A DNA stretch of 64,000 nt from Apostichopus japonicus (taxonomy: Eukaryota > Echinodermata > Holothuroidea > Aspidochirotida > Stichopodidae), in assembly GCF_037975245.1 (NCBI RefSeq), contig NC_092567.1, forward strand, positions 18,604,876 to 18,668,875, in the 5' to 3' direction. How positions within the stretch are numbered: the stretch's first letter is position 1; each line of letters opens with the position of its first letter. This document shows, one piece after another, positions 35,501 to 46,900 of this stretch. The position numbers were made by a program, and so were the translations under genes. A model generated the notes under the pieces. That model was not told the DNA's origin, made no database searches, and was given only the letters and a program-made list of their open reading frames with translations.

Positions 35501-38456
35501 GAAATGCGCTTACCGTGTGGAAGAATATTGGCCTCCTTTCTCTGAAGAAAAGATAGCAGTAAATACAGAAAACAATCAGCTTATGTTTAATATTTTGGTC
35601 CGTTTACTTTGTTGTGTGAACTTGTTGTGACACTGTGAAAGGAAGTTCCTATTTATAATATGATCATGTTTGCCAAAATTTCGTGGTTTTTTTTGGCTAT
35701 GAAAGCATTTGAAGGCAGTGTTATATGTTTCAGTTGTAATATTAAATTTAAGATTAAATGTTAAATTTCGCTAAAAGTCAGTTGTTTGATAACGGTGTAC
35801 CTTGGCCAAGACTTCAGCTTACGATGATCACAAACAAATTGAGTACAAGTAGAATCCTCCTTGGTATGAGTACAAATACCAATGGTTTGCCTGTGAAAGT
35901 TGTACTTGCAAGTAGTGTCAATGGGTTTAAGAATGCTTTGGACAAGCACTTTAAGCATTGTAATTGGGTCTGAGTGTTTTTGTGTCTTCAGTTATTTTTT
36001 CTCTTCTATAGGGTCCTTGATGGAGACTTGAGTGTCCCTCCTGATCCTTTTTTTCGAATAAACTAAACTAAACTAAATATAAAGTACCAGGCAATGGTGT
36101 ACACTAATTGTTATGAGTAGAAAAATATGAGTATGGGCCCTCTGGCTTCCTTTACCTTATTGTTTTTCTGTTGGTGTTCCTGTTTTTGTTTGCTAGTGCG
36201 ATGGCCACGACGAGGTTGTTAGCTGTGCTCTCGATGGGGAGACTTATATCGTCGACCATAACCGACAATCGGTCCGTTTTCATTTTGAAGAAAGTGTTTG
36301 TGCCTTTACAGCCGGTGAGTGCTCTATGTGAAATAACCACATTTTATGATTTAAAGATTTGCTCAGTTCAAATACAGGAGTGGCTGAGCCCCATAAGGGG
36401 GAGGGGGGATCTCAGGGGCAATGTGTCTCCTGCCCCCAGTTTTGTGAGAGATGATGGCCTGATAACATCAGATACGGATGTAGTGTAAAAGCACCCTTAG
36501 AGTAAATGAAATATGGTGGTCAGCAAGTGTGTGAGAGACTTCCTCACGTATTTTTCAGGCTACCGATGATTCGCTATGATGACAATGTTTTACGAAAATT
36601 TTCTAGATATCTCCTGCATTTAATATCTTTCTCTCCTTTCAGGCCTATACAGCATGGATGGTCTCTCAAACCCGCCATGTTTAGTCTACGGGACGTTCAA
36701 CAATCAAATTTACATCTACTGGGACGTCTGCTTGCCGAAGATATCGTCACTCACTCTCCTGGACGTCATGAAGAAGAACGACACGTTTCAGGAAAAGCTC
36801 AACTCAGAAGGAATTGAGGGTAAGGAGGAGATGAAACGTCATATCTTTATTTACTAATTCAAACTGTCACAGCTACGGTAGTTTATTAGCGACGTGGTAA
36901 GATAAAAAGAAACAAAAAATTAAAAATGTCAAAAGTTTTGAGATTAAAGCTTTCAACTTTTCATCTCTAAGTTGAGAAGTTGAAATTCCAATTTTTTTAA
37001 TCTCAAAAATGTAGACTATTTACATGGAAATGTAATATTTTGACTTTGACTTTTTATTTGATATCTCAACTTTCCATCGAGTTTCAAACTTGAAAATTTC
37101 ACGATTAAAAGTCGCAATTTTACTTTCAACTTTTTATTTATTTATTTTATTGTATCATACCACGTTTCTTCATAAACAACTGTGTACAGCAAACTTTTAG
37201 CTAAGATTATTTCTCAAAATCCTGTCAGTAAGGAATAGCTGTTTGTTTATGTTAAACCTGGAGGTCTGTCTCCCTTTCAATGGCCACTGCCCTGTCCCTG
37301 CACCTCCCTCACAAGCCATCTGGATATCTATTTAGTTTCGTAAATGTGTGTATTTTGTGTTATGTTTGAGTTATGTTTTAATTCTCAATATGAGTTTGTG
37401 CATCACTAAGATTTCTTGATGGTTAATGTGTACAAAGTTCCTGAATATATATATCATAAAGGTTATCAGTATTACTCAAACATCAGCTGCTCCAGAAACT
37501 AAAGGGGTGGGGGGCAGGGGGGGGGGGGGTAATTATCCTTAGATATATACTGAAATTACCACTATACCTATATGTCAGTAATACTGACAGGCTTCCATCA
37601 TTTGCAAGAGGACAGTGTCGTTGCAAGTAACAGTATATAAAATTGGGTGAATTTTCTCTGTTATTAGAAGTTAAACAGACAAAATGGAATGGTTCTCTTT
37701 TCATGGTGTCTTAAAGAGATCGTACAAGTCACTTTGCAAAAAGTCAATTGAGGGACAACATCCTTGAACTTCTAGAATTCTTTTCTCTTACCCTCAAATC
37801 ACCTCTTAATAAAAGGCTTGCAAGATTTTGTATTGGTTTTATATTTCATTCTGTTACCTTTCTTTTATTGTTGTTTATTCCCAAAAAAAAGAAGAAAAAA
37901 ACTCTTCATATCTGAATTTGTTTGCACTTTTCTGTTTGTTCTCTTCTCTCTTGATATCATTTTTATATTTTTTTAATAGATTTTTGTATTCTTTTTATTC
38001 GGTTTGTTTTGCGGGAAAGAGACAAATAGTTCGGTATTTCATGTACAAACAGCCGGGAATATCGAAGAAAGTTTTCATCACCGCATTCATTTTCACTTTT
38101 CTGTTCTTTGGGCTTTGCAGCTGGCTGCAGCCTGTTTTTCCTATTGACACTGTGCCCTATAAAAGAAGGAATGGAATTGCAGATTAGCAAAGGTTTTTTT
38201 TTTATTTTTTATATTCTTTTCATTTGGTTATCGTTATCTTGTAGTCAATAACCAGGCGGGAATGAGGCAAATAGTTCAGTATTTCATGTACGAGCAGCCG
38301 GGAATATCGAAGAAAGAGTGCGCGGCGAAGGAACAAGACCACGACGGGGACATCGTCAGTTTAGACGAGGGAACAGATAATTCATGCAAAGACGAGGAAG
38401 TGTTTCAGGTCGAGGAACAGTCGGACAAAACTAAAATAGAGGGCAAGGATACGTGA
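23921..38456 (+). CDS. ITFG2: KICSTOR subunit ITFG2 (FG-GAP repeat protein)
   Basis: Fourteen coding exons with GT-AG borders and consistent phase: 23921-24016, 24904-24999, 25500-25541, 26380-26463, 27195-27330, 27852-27934, 28582-28647, 29437-29567, 31570-31658, 33285-33350, 34467-34555, 36197-36314, 36643-36819 and 38245-38456. They total 1485 nt (494 codons plus stop), somewhat longer than the roughly 450-residue human protein. The start was chosen at [10 protein letters not shown] because it aligns with the vertebrate N terminus; an in-frame ATG at 23813 is less likely. FG-GAP-like blades show LGDVDND (25-31), [67 protein letters not shown] and [17 protein letters not shown]. Known role: with KPTN, KICS2 and SZT2 it forms KICSTOR, which recruits GATOR1 to lysosomes for amino-acid control of mTORC1. 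Oddities: an acidic insert in exon 5 ([14 protein letters not shown]) and an acidic tail in exon 14. Confidence 0.95.
24566..24618 (+). repeat. Dispersed hairpin motif, copy 2
   Basis: GAAGAAGAACCTGCTAGGATC followed by GAAACGTCAGGCC and a TTACTTTTACACA tail. This matches the minus-strand copy at 2233-2275 nearly base for base. It lies in ITFG2 intron 1. Confidence 0.55.
28733..29230 (+). repeat. Partial duplicate of the ITFG2 exon 6/intron 6 boundary, split by a MITE
   Basis: 28733-28799 resembles 27924-27990 (TTATGGAGGTGAAGC against TTATGGAGGTAAAGC, including the donor). 29171-29230 resembles 27991-28055 (GAAGCAGAGAGGGTTTCTTA against GAAGTAGAGAGGGCTTCTTA). The MITE at 28800-29170 interrupts the copy. 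It lies in intron 7, has no acceptor upstream and is not expected to be used as an exon. Confidence 0.8.
28800..29170 (+). mobile_element. TTAA-bounded MITE, copy 1
   Basis: 371 bp starting TTAAAAGGCATTGAAGGCTCG and ending CGTGAGTCTTCACACCCTTTAA, so the ends are inverted repeats abutting TTAA on both sides. TTAA duplication is typical of piggyBac-type transposition. Four copies of this family are in the window. No coding capacity. Confidence 0.82.
29685..29961. mobile_element. Foldback/MITE with long inverted arms
   Basis: Ends CAAGTTCAACCTGG and CCAGGTTGAACTTG are exact inverted copies. The arms stay complementary inward with gaps over roughly 90 bp, including TTACTTCGTAGATCATGTGA and its complement. 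It lies in ITFG2 intron 8. No clear target duplication, so the transposon class is open. Confidence 0.7.
30250..30345. repeat. Simple AAAGTTTTGAGAT-like repeats
   Basis: Repeated short blocks of the type AAAACTTTGAGATAAGTC / AAATTTTGAGAT. A related and longer stretch with both orientations lies at about 36900-37150 in intron 13. Low complexity, no function inferred. Confidence 0.5.
30585..31205. repeat. Minisatellite of about 82-90 bp units in ITFG2 intron 8
   Basis: Seven to eight head-to-tail units, each with GATAACAGACAGTAGGACAG, GGCTTCTCTTTAAACATG, ATTCTGAATCTTTTATTGAT and a variable (GATT)n spacer. The inner units are nearly identical and the outer ones more diverged, as expected for unequal exchange. 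The (GATT)n length explains most unit-size variation. Confidence 0.93.
31313..31515. repeat. Intronic direct repeat flanking ITFG2 exon 9, left copy
   Basis: Shares CCAGACCTTCCAAC, CACTCCCCCATCAACC, GGAACTTTTCTAA, TAAGTGTCAACGATT and CACCAGATTTCTG, in order, with 31896-32085. The two copies lie on either side of exon 9 (31570-31658), about 585 bp apart. Confidence 0.85.
31896..32085. repeat. Intronic direct repeat flanking ITFG2 exon 9, right copy
   Basis: Right-hand partner of 31313-31515, with substitutions and small gaps. Past its end I see no second copy of exon 9. Confidence 0.85.
32517..32547. repeat. (TA)n microsatellite
   Basis: About 15 TA dinucleotides in ITFG2 intron 9. Confidence 0.9.
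33351..33430 (+). repeat. Tandem repeats of the exon 10 splice donor
   Basis: The donor of ITFG2 exon 10 (GGTAAGTGATCATGTGA) is followed by three or four further copies with small changes (GGTAAGTGATCATGTGA, GGTAATTGATCGTGTG, GGTAAGCGATCGTG). At least two extra good donor sequences therefore lie within 80 bp of the annotated one. Confidence 0.85.
35758..36083 (+). mobile_element. 5'-truncated LINE 3' end
   Basis: A plus-strand frame closing with [17 protein letters not shown] resembles the C-terminal end of reverse transcriptases of CR1/jockey-like LINEs (F-K-x-x-L-D-x-x-W/F pattern). A short 3' region and a (AAACT)n-like tail at about 36055-36080 follow. It lies in ITFG2 intron 11. Family assignment is inference from a short motif. 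Confidence 0.5.
37986..38190 (+). pseudogene. Partial decayed duplicate of the ITFG2 last exon
   Basis: 38011-38071 copies 38256-38316 of the terminal exon (GACAAATAGTTCGGTATTTC against GGCAAATAGTTCAGTATTTC, then CAGCCGGGAATATCGAAGAAAG in both). 38108-38190 copies 39098-39178 beyond the stop (GGCTTTGCAGCTGGCTGCAGCC). About 780 bp between these source blocks is missing. The bases that carry the splice acceptor in the true exon are also absent, so it should not be spliced in. It lies in intron 13, just upstream of the real exon. Confidence 0.85.
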
Positions 38457-38592
38457 TGAATTGTGAAATTTCTCGTCCGGCGTGGCTAGACTTCCGTTCA
38501 TGGCCGATCGTCAGAAAAGGATCACACTTTTTGTTTCTAATCCCTGAGTGGTTGCTTTCATAATGGAAGAATATTAAAGGATGGCTGCAGCA

Positions 38593-38957
38593 TTAAAGGC
38601 ATTGAAGACTCGCCCTAAACCGCATGCCGCCCTGTGAAAAAGTTAACTTTCCGTTGCTTGCAAGTGAAGTTTTTTTTTTATCGCTACAAAATGCAGACAG
38701 TAATGAAACGTGATACCTTGTTATCTTTTATCTGGACCTGAGATGTCCATCGCTGCTATGTACACTGTGTTATGGGTATTGACCGTAGCTGCATGTAGTG
38801 ACTTTACACAAGTGTCTAATTACCGACGGTAGCAAGCTGTGTGTGTATTTTCTGGGATCGATGGTGGTGTCTAACACTTCTGTTACACCTCAGTCAAAAC
38901 TAGGTCAGATTACCGGCATGAGACGTTTCTTTGTGCGCGAGTCTTCAGGCCCTTTAA
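38593..38957 (+). mobile_element. TTAA-bounded MITE, copy 2
   Basis: 365 bp starting TTAAAGGCATTGAAGACTCG and ending GAGTCTTCAGGCCCTTTAA. It lies 137 bp past the ITFG2 stop, so it is likely inside the 3' UTR if the polyadenylation signal at 39596 is the one used. Confidence 0.85.
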
Positions 38958-39595
38958 GGGACTGATAAAAAGGCACTGTAGGCTGCAGCATACTGCAGCC
39001 AGGCTGTGTAGGATGCAGTCTGGTGTGTTCCACAGTGTTGCACAATACGCCACTGCAGTCCTGCCGAGATAATGATATTGCTTCAGCTTTGCTGCAGGGG
39101 CTTTGCAGCTGGCTGCAGCCTTTTTTTTCCTACTGACACTGTGCCTATTGAAAATGGAATGGAATTGCAGATTAGCGAACGGATAGTTCATCGTGAAGGC
39201 AAAGGCAAATAGTGATGGTGAAGGAACAACTAGGGAAAATTCCTAAATCAACAAAATAAAAAGCTAAATTGGAAGGCAAAGGAACATGATGGATTGTGGC
39301 TGATTTGCAGCAAGGATCTCAAGAGTTGTTTCTTAATCTTGACAGTTGCATCAAGGATAGAATATGAGAGGAAAAGGAGGGGACTGATCCCAAATGAAAA
39401 CTGACATTTAGTGGCAAGAAAAGTAGTTATTATGTTTGTTTTGAATTTTTTTTGACAGACCTGTTCCAGATTTAAATATCTTTTTTATTACCACGCATAT
39501 ATGTGAGAAAATCCCTGATTACTCTCGAAACGAACACATTTGATGCGAATATGGCATGTACAAAATCATCATCCATGCAACAATGTTGAAATCAA

Positions 39596-39601
39596 AATAA
39601 A
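39596..39601 (+). terminator. Candidate ITFG2 polyadenylation signal
   Basis: AATAAA, 1.14 kb past the ITFG2 stop and followed by A-rich then T-rich sequence. A plausible signal, but chance occurrence in AT-rich DNA is possible. Confidence 0.35.
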
Positions 39602-40070
39602 ACAATAGAGATAATCTGTTTAGTATGAAAATAACAAGAGCTTATTCGTTATCTCTTATTCCCTGCTCCCTCCCCCCTATCCCTCCCCCTAATTGTCTCT
39701 GCAGCTGGATCCCCACTGCCCCTTCTGGTCAGGCCAGCACTGCCTGTTTTTTTGTGACAAATGGAGCACAAAGGATTTATGCTCTTAGCAGCCTGGCGGT
39801 GGTGATACTGCAATTTTTTTTTCGAACTTACACGTCTTCTCTTCCATCGCTGATAAGCTGTATATCGATAGTACACTATAAGTAACAAAATTTCCCCAAA
39901 TTTTGGTCTTCGTCAACTCTTGCCAGTAGGGAAGGTTATAAAAATCAGTGCTAGAAGAATAACACAAAAACAGTTGCTGGTATACCCATTTTTATTTCCC
40001 ATTTTGTATTGATAAAGAAAAAAATAAATTTTGATAGAGGCTCTTGAGTGAGTGTAATTGCCTCATCAAA
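39602..40070. other. Intergenic, nothing recognised
   Basis: No gene or named repeat. It contains a pyrimidine-rich stretch near 39655-39690. Confidence 0.4.
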
Positions 40071-40373
40071 GCTCACTCACTCACTCACTCACTCACTCAC
40101 TCACTCACTCACTCACTCACTCACTCACTCACTCACTCACTCACTCACTCACTCACTCACTCACTCACTCACTCACTCACTCACTCACTCACTCACTCAC
40201 TCACTCACTCACTCACTCACTCACTCACTCACTCACTCACTCACTCATACACTCACTCACTCACTCACCCACTCACTCACTCATACACTCACTCACTCAC
40301 TCACTCACTCACTCATACACTCACTCACTCACTCACTCACTCACTCACTCACTCACCCACTCACTCACTCAGT
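40071..40373. repeat. (CTCA)n tetranucleotide microsatellite, about 300 bp
   Basis: About 75 units of CTCA/ACTC. The left two thirds are perfect; the right third has TACA and CCCA variants. Open frames of Leu-Thr-His-Ser repeats over it are artefacts. Confidence 0.98.
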
Positions 40374-41115
40374 ATTTGTACATGTACATGAAGCGATATG
40401 CAAATATACCCGAAAACAAAGCATTGAAATTACAGAAGCATATAAGTGTTATCCATACGTATATTTAAAGAAGTTGTTAGAGCTCCCTGATGTGTGGCAC
40501 AGGTCCTTCCCCACCTCCCCATCCTCCCCCAACCCAAGCTAGCACCTGCAGCCACCTCCCCAACCATCCCCTAATCAGCCTACACCCCCCTCCCTACCCC
40601 CGTTACTGTCATTTGTTTCTTGGTCTATAAAGGTATAGGATATAGTTATCCTTTCAAAGATACTAGGCTACTTTTTTCTGAATAACAAAAAAAGTGTAAG
40701 TCATTTCAAAAATGCAGACTCAATTGCGAAAAGTATTCTGTCCTCAATAACAATATTTACATATTTGTCTTAAGTCATGTAATAACGAAAAATGAGTTGA
40801 ACCAGTAATATGGAAAGAATATTAATATCATTTTTTTCTCTCTCTCTTTTCATTTTGGTAGTAAATGAAGATAACCTCCAAAAGTGCGGAAAGACATATA
40901 AAATATATTCCAAGTTTGAAAAAAACCAGTTTAATAGTTAAGAACCAGTATAATATTAATTAAAAAAATGAAATCCAGAGTAGACATATGAAGGACCAAG
41001 TTGTACATAGTTTGAAGCTAGGCTAAATATATGCTCACTATGTTCTCGACATGATGAAATTTCTTGGTATTTGAAAGATTATCTTTTTAAATATTCGAAG
41101 CCATTATCTTTTTTT
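40374..41115. other. Intergenic, nothing recognised
   Basis: AT-rich with a C-rich patch at 40505-40610. No gene seen. Confidence 0.4.
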
Positions 41116-41124
41116 TTATGATAT

Positions 41125-41127
41125 ACA

Positions 41128-41195
<68 letters not shown>
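41125..41195. repeat. (TA)n microsatellite, left of tRNA-like segment
   Basis: Two runs of TA separated by TTTATT. It flanks the tRNA-like element at 41250-41318. Confidence 0.9.
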
Positions 41196-41202
<7 letters not shown>

Positions 41203-41249
41203 ATTGAAAATCGTAATGAGTTGGAAATCAAGAACAGTGAAGAAACTTC

Positions 41250-41312
41250 CAGCCTCCACTGGGATTCGAACCCGGGCCTCCCGCTCTGTATGCTGACACC
41301 CTAACAACTAGG

Positions 41313-41318
<6 letters not shown>
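41250..41318 (-). mobile_element. tRNA-like segment (pseudo-tRNA or SINE head)
   Basis: On the minus strand AGCCT at the start pairs with AGGCT at the end. TAGTTGTTAGGGTGTC fits an A box and CGGGTTCGAATCCCA a T arm with a 7-nt loop and an intact B box. The anticodon arm does not fold cleanly, so I do not call a functional tRNA. It sits between long (TA)n tracts. A shorter relative of its head is at 48425-48458 (TATGCGGACACCCTCACCAC against TATGCTGACACCCTAACAAC here), which suggests a mobile family. Confidence 0.6.
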
Positions 41319-41357
<39 letters not shown>

Positions 41358-41360
41358 TAA
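41312..41360. repeat. (TA)n microsatellite, right of tRNA-like segment
   Basis: About 20 TA dinucleotides directly joined to the tRNA-like sequence. Confidence 0.9.
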
Positions 41361-41620
41361 TTGAAATTGTTATTTATATATGAAATCGTATAAATATGTG
41401 TTTGTGTGTATGCATATATATGTTGGCAATTGTAGTGCACTGAAGATTGTCATCGCTCGGCTGATAGCACTATATAACTTGTTAAAACAAAGAGTGTCAT
41501 GAATGTCTGAAGAACAAACAAACCAAAATATTCTCTTTAAATCCCACTCCCCTTAACCCTAGCTACCTCACCGCCTCCCCCCCCCCCCCCCCTTTCAAGA
41601 GAACACACCACTGAACTCTG

Positions 41621-43901
41621 CTAAAGAAAGGGTTGCGGATTGTATCCAAACAACAAAAAGTCATACTTGTATCGTTCGTACAGCTTCCTCATGATCGGTT
41701 TAGGAACGTTCTCGTAATAACTGAAAGCGAAATCTAAATTGGAACTGTTCGTCGCATGTAGGTTTTTCTCTGGTAAGTCCGCTTTGACGAGTCTGCGTAT
41801 AAACGCGGAGTCCGTATCTATGGTTTCGAAGTTAGCAATGAATTCGTACCTGATATCGCATGGGTAGCATAGTTTGTGCATGGGTCTCCAATGACGATCT
41901 TTCGTGTAAAATTTGTCTGGGAATTCCACGAGATAACGTACAAATTCTTGAAAGGTTATTCTATAATCGTTACGGTTTCTTTTCATTCGCAATGCTTCAC
42001 TTTCACCGTGATAAACTCGAATGATATCTTGACCGAGACGGTCGCGCCAAAAGTAGAGAGATTGTTGGTCTTTATTAGCGTGTAGTCTCTCATAGCTTCC
42101 GTTCGGTTCCATCTTGTCTCTGTAAGCGGATAACAGTCTCAGAAACGGGTGTCTTACGAAGACGAATTTGTAAAGCTTCTTATAAATTTCCTGTCTTTTT
42201 GCCTCCGGTAAATGATGGAAATATGTTAAGACCAGTTTTCTTGTCTTGTTGCGATTTGTCTGTTCTTGACCGTAACCTCCGATCTCGTAGAAGAATTCCT
42301 TCCAGCTGGAACAGGCGACCTTGGGTACCACGCAGTACAATAGTTTGTGTTTTTCGTCTACGATGAGACCATCTGGAGGGTTACGAATAGCTTGAACATG
42401 ATCTAGTTCGTTCCTGAGTTTTGCACATTGTTGACGTAGTAGATTAGATCGTGATCTAAGGTCGCTTAGAAACAGATTTTGGCTAGGAGGGTTTGGTGGA
42501 AGATGATGGTCCCTGGCGTTCTGTGAGAAAAAACAAGAACGGGAGAAGAAAAAAGAGAAGTAGACAGTTAAACGAATACTCCATCAATCAACGTTGATCA
42601 AAATCATCAGGGGGGAAGGGGGAAGGGGGTTCCACATAAACTTTAGAGAAACTTAGGACTACCCATCACCCCACCATATGTTAAGAAAAAAAGAAAAAAA
42701 CTTTGAACATCTGACACCAAGGCATATGCTTAGCAGCTTCTGAAAAATACGCTAGCTTAATACTGTCAGATAATACTGAGTAAAGCTGAAGGTTTGGTAC
42801 CTTTTACCCTTCCCATCCCCCATTCCGTTCCTCTGCACCATCATCTCATTACTTGGAGTGTTAGCTCATGTGGTTAACGCCGGTGCCTTTCAATCATATA
42901 AGGTCCCGATTTCGAGTCACTCCAAGATTAATGTAATCGTCCAGTTACATGGTTCTTGACAATTCATAATCATGGACGTTAAAATATGAATCTAAGAGAC
43001 TGACTTCGGTCAGCTTGCGGCTTTGATAAGCCAATGATGGCTTCTTCTCTGGGAGGATCTGAAATACATACTTCGCCTCTCCCCTTCCACCGCCTCACCC
43101 TTCCAACCCCCCCCCCTCGTCCATAGGGGGGTGGATACGTAGAAAATTGTGATGGCAGTGTAGGTGAATGTGAGGCATTTTTAGAGGACTTCCTATCACA
43201 TTGTATATATTCACGTGATAAAACAAAACAATCAATTCCTTCTGCCAAATTTTCTCGTACTACTATTGACTGCTATGCGCATGTGCAGAACCCTCACTTG
43301 TTACTTCCAAGAAGTCAAGCTGTTAGATGATATTTCGATGTTGTGCGTGTGTGTGTGTGTGTCATGTGCTATTTCGCTTTGCACACAATATCCCTTTTAT
43401 TTCTTGGGTGCAAGTTACCGTACTGGTTTTCATAAATCGTAAAACGACTTAATTGGGTGGTTCTAGACTGGCTTGTCTTGTGTTTTATGGTATTATGTTT
43501 GTTTTTGTTTTTTTCTTTCTTTCATATTTTTTTCTGTTCTTGAGTCATTCCATATATGTACCTTTTCCGGTACATTACTTTGTAACTTTTACAGCAAACG
43601 ATGAATTTCCGGCATAGAGATTGAAGTACTACATACATAACTACTGAGGTAATATGGGAATCACTAAAACGTTTTGGTTTCCTGGTAAAATCTATACCCG
43701 CAGTTTAGACCCGATGACATTTCGTCTCTCGGCTTGCGATTATTTTCAAAGTAACCAATCTTCAGCTAACACGGAAGTTTAAAAGGAGATATGTATATAT
43801 TTATACAGTTCGGCATGTGAGCAGGAGATAAATGTATCCCTCTATTTCCCTATATCCTGAAACGGTTACAAGACATTAATTCAAAGTTATGTGTATACCC
43901 A

Positions 43902-43936
<35 letters not shown>

Positions 43937-46900
43937 ATATGAAATTCACCGCGCTAAATCTATATCACGGAACAGTGTAACATTGCAACGATTCGTTTGT
44001 CCTAACCCTGCCTTACCAACCCCCCCCCCCCTTCTCCCACCATTAAAACTGCGTCTCAAGTTTGAAGATGGCAGAAAATACGTTAACGCTGTCGTCCATG
44101 ATTGCTGTGTTTACATAAAGTTACAAAGAATATACTTTTGGAGGAAGTAAAATTTAGATTGATTAATGAATTGATTAATAGGACATTAACGGTAGACTTG
44201 AATAGACGAAATGGCATCATCACAAAATCGAATTAAAAGTAAACTAAAATACATATAAATATAATATAAATGAAACCAAAATTGAAACTGACAGATGACA
44301 AGCTCTAATGTGTTGCCTATAATTGTGTTGATGTTGCCCCACCCCCCCCCCTTTCCAAACAAATTCTTGACCTATGACAAAGTATCAACAATTAAAAGGA
44401 TTGTCTGGTGGCCCAAAGAAGTTACCTTAAAAAATAGTAAATAATTTTCCAAACATGTTGTCAAAGTATGAGAACGCTAATGTTGCGTTTGACAGAGAAA
44501 CGATTTTTTAATCGTTATGGATAGACACTTCAAATATGATTTAAACAGTACAATACGTGACGTCAGCTCTGCCATAGCAGATTGCGTCATAACCCACCCT
44601 CCGCACAGTACCTATACGGTAATCACAACAAAAACAGCGTGTGTAGACAGATAAATTTCTTCCTTCATTTCCGGTGAAATTTCTTAAAAATTAGATATGT
44701 TTTCAAAAACTCCTTAAGCCACCATGTACTTGAGCGGTGGTTCCGTGGTCTTTGTGTAACACAAGGTAAATTTTAACAGCAGACTCTGAGTTGTTCAGGC
44801 TATGCATCGCGCTATCCAGCTCCAACGCGAAAAATGTTCGCATGTAGGCTGTACTCAAACGTTGACAATCGGACAGTTCTGCGAAGCCTAAGCTTTTCAG
44901 CGCTATATTCTGCTCTGACAACGATTCGATCAATTTCTTCAATAATTTCCGGTGAAATTTCTTATAAATTAGATATGATTTAAAAAACTCCTTAAGCCGC
45001 AATATATTTAGTAGATCGGTGGTTTCGTGGTCTTTGTGTAACACAAGATAAGTTTTAACAGCAGGCTCTTCGTTGTTTATACATCGCGGTATCCAGCTCC
45101 AGCGCGAAGAATGTTCGCGTGTATAGGCTACTGTAACGTTTACAATCGGACAGTTCTGCGATGACATCGATCCCGCCAAGTTTCATCTTTCGGTTTAACG
45201 AATACTTTATAAGTTTCCTTTTACTGTTAATTTGATCCGTGAATTTTATTTCAGCGAGTTCGAAGAACAGTTAATGAACTGTGGTTTGAGTGTGAGTGTA
45301 CTATGTGTAACGCTATACAAGTACACCAACTGAGCATCGTAGTATATACGTTCGCGAGTATGTACGTTATATATATGAGGCAATTCAATGTGCTTACACG
45401 TGAGTTAATTTGCTGCGGAATTGGGAGTGCTAACTTCAAGTCGCCTGTTTTGCCTATCTGCAAGCACTACGTCAAACACCATATTGAAGCGTTCGAACAA
45501 ACGGTACTTTTGGTGAGAAACTGGTGAATTTGAAAACCAGATTTCTACAAGAAGAAAATGTCGAATGGGGACAATTTTTACATGGTTAGAAAGAGAAAAA
45601 TAATAACTACAAGGACAATGTATCAAAATCTTCCACCAGACAATTCCTTTAAAGTTTGTTAGAGGTCGAGGCTTTTAACCTTTGTTGGACGACTCAAAGC
45701 CCATACCGTGTTATCTGTCTATGTTTGATGAATACAATATAGCTAGCACGTGCTTTGAACAATTATTAGGCATTGAAGACTCGCCCCAAACCTTGTGCGG
45801 CCATTTGAAAAAGTTAACTTTCTGTTGCTTGCAAGTGACGTTTTGTTCGTGTCGCTACAAAATGCAGACAGTAATGGAACGTGATACCTTAATTGTTATA
45901 TTTAGCTGGACATGAGATGTCCATCGCTGCATCGTTTATACACTGTGCTGTGGGTATTGACCGCAGCTGTATGTACTGACAGTACACTAGTGTCTATTTA
46001 CCGACTGTACAGTAGCAAGCTGTGTGTGTATTTTCTGGGATCGATGGTGGTGTCTAACACTTCTGTTACACCTCATTCGAAACTAGGTCAGATTACCGGC
46101 ATTAGACGTTTCTTTTTGCGCGAGTCTTCACACCCTTTAAAGATACCATCAAGTGTCTCTTTCTCGGCCTTTTTGGCTAAGATCATGTAATCACGTGTAA
46201 ACAGAGTCACCAGAGGAAGGGTGTGCAGTAGTTCAAACTTTGTTTTCTTATTTGTTTACACCATCTTCCGGTCAGTTTGAGCATTCCATCAATTTTGAGG
46301 TCATTAAAAATTTCATATATAGACACTCGTACTGTTAATATGTCTTACTATATAGTAGTCCAATAGAACAGAGTCACCACAGTGTCCAAATCCAAAACTG
46401 TTTTGATTCAAAAGTCAAGCTTCACTGACTGACGATGGCAAATCCAACATTGTTTATACCCCTTTAAAGTAAAATCACCCAATGTTTACAACTCCCAAGA
46501 TATTAAGGATCATGATAATAAACCAAATCAAAAAACTTTTCACTGCATTGAAAAGGAATGACCTATCTCTGCCATGTACTAAAATTCCACCACCTGTTAA
46601 AGGTCAAAGGTAACCAAACCGGACAACCAAACGGTATCATATATAAGGCGGGCGTGTAATAAGCCGCATTTTGTTTTATATAAATTTTGATTGCCAGTTA
46701 ACGGAATTAATTCTTGATGCGGCTTTCAGAAACCTCATCGAATTTCGAAACACTATACTATAGACTATACACTCGCACCATGTATATATAGAGAAATGTG
46801 AAGGCTACTAGGTCAACTAGGACACTAACAGATAGCGTATACTGTGGAACGCCAATATAACAATGGACTACTTTAAAGACATCTCACTAATCCTAATGAT

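Noticed and set aside
40071-40373. CRISPR-like array
   Set aside because: Units are 4 bp with no spacers, in an animal genome; a microsatellite.
40044-40542. Open frames of Leu-Thr-His-Ser repeats in three frames
   Set aside because: CTCA tetranucleotide repeats are open in every plus frame by construction; no start context or neighbours suggest a gene.
44703-45179. 158-codon minus-strand protein
   Set aside because: It is explained by a tandem duplication and lies in an intron; no recognisable domain.
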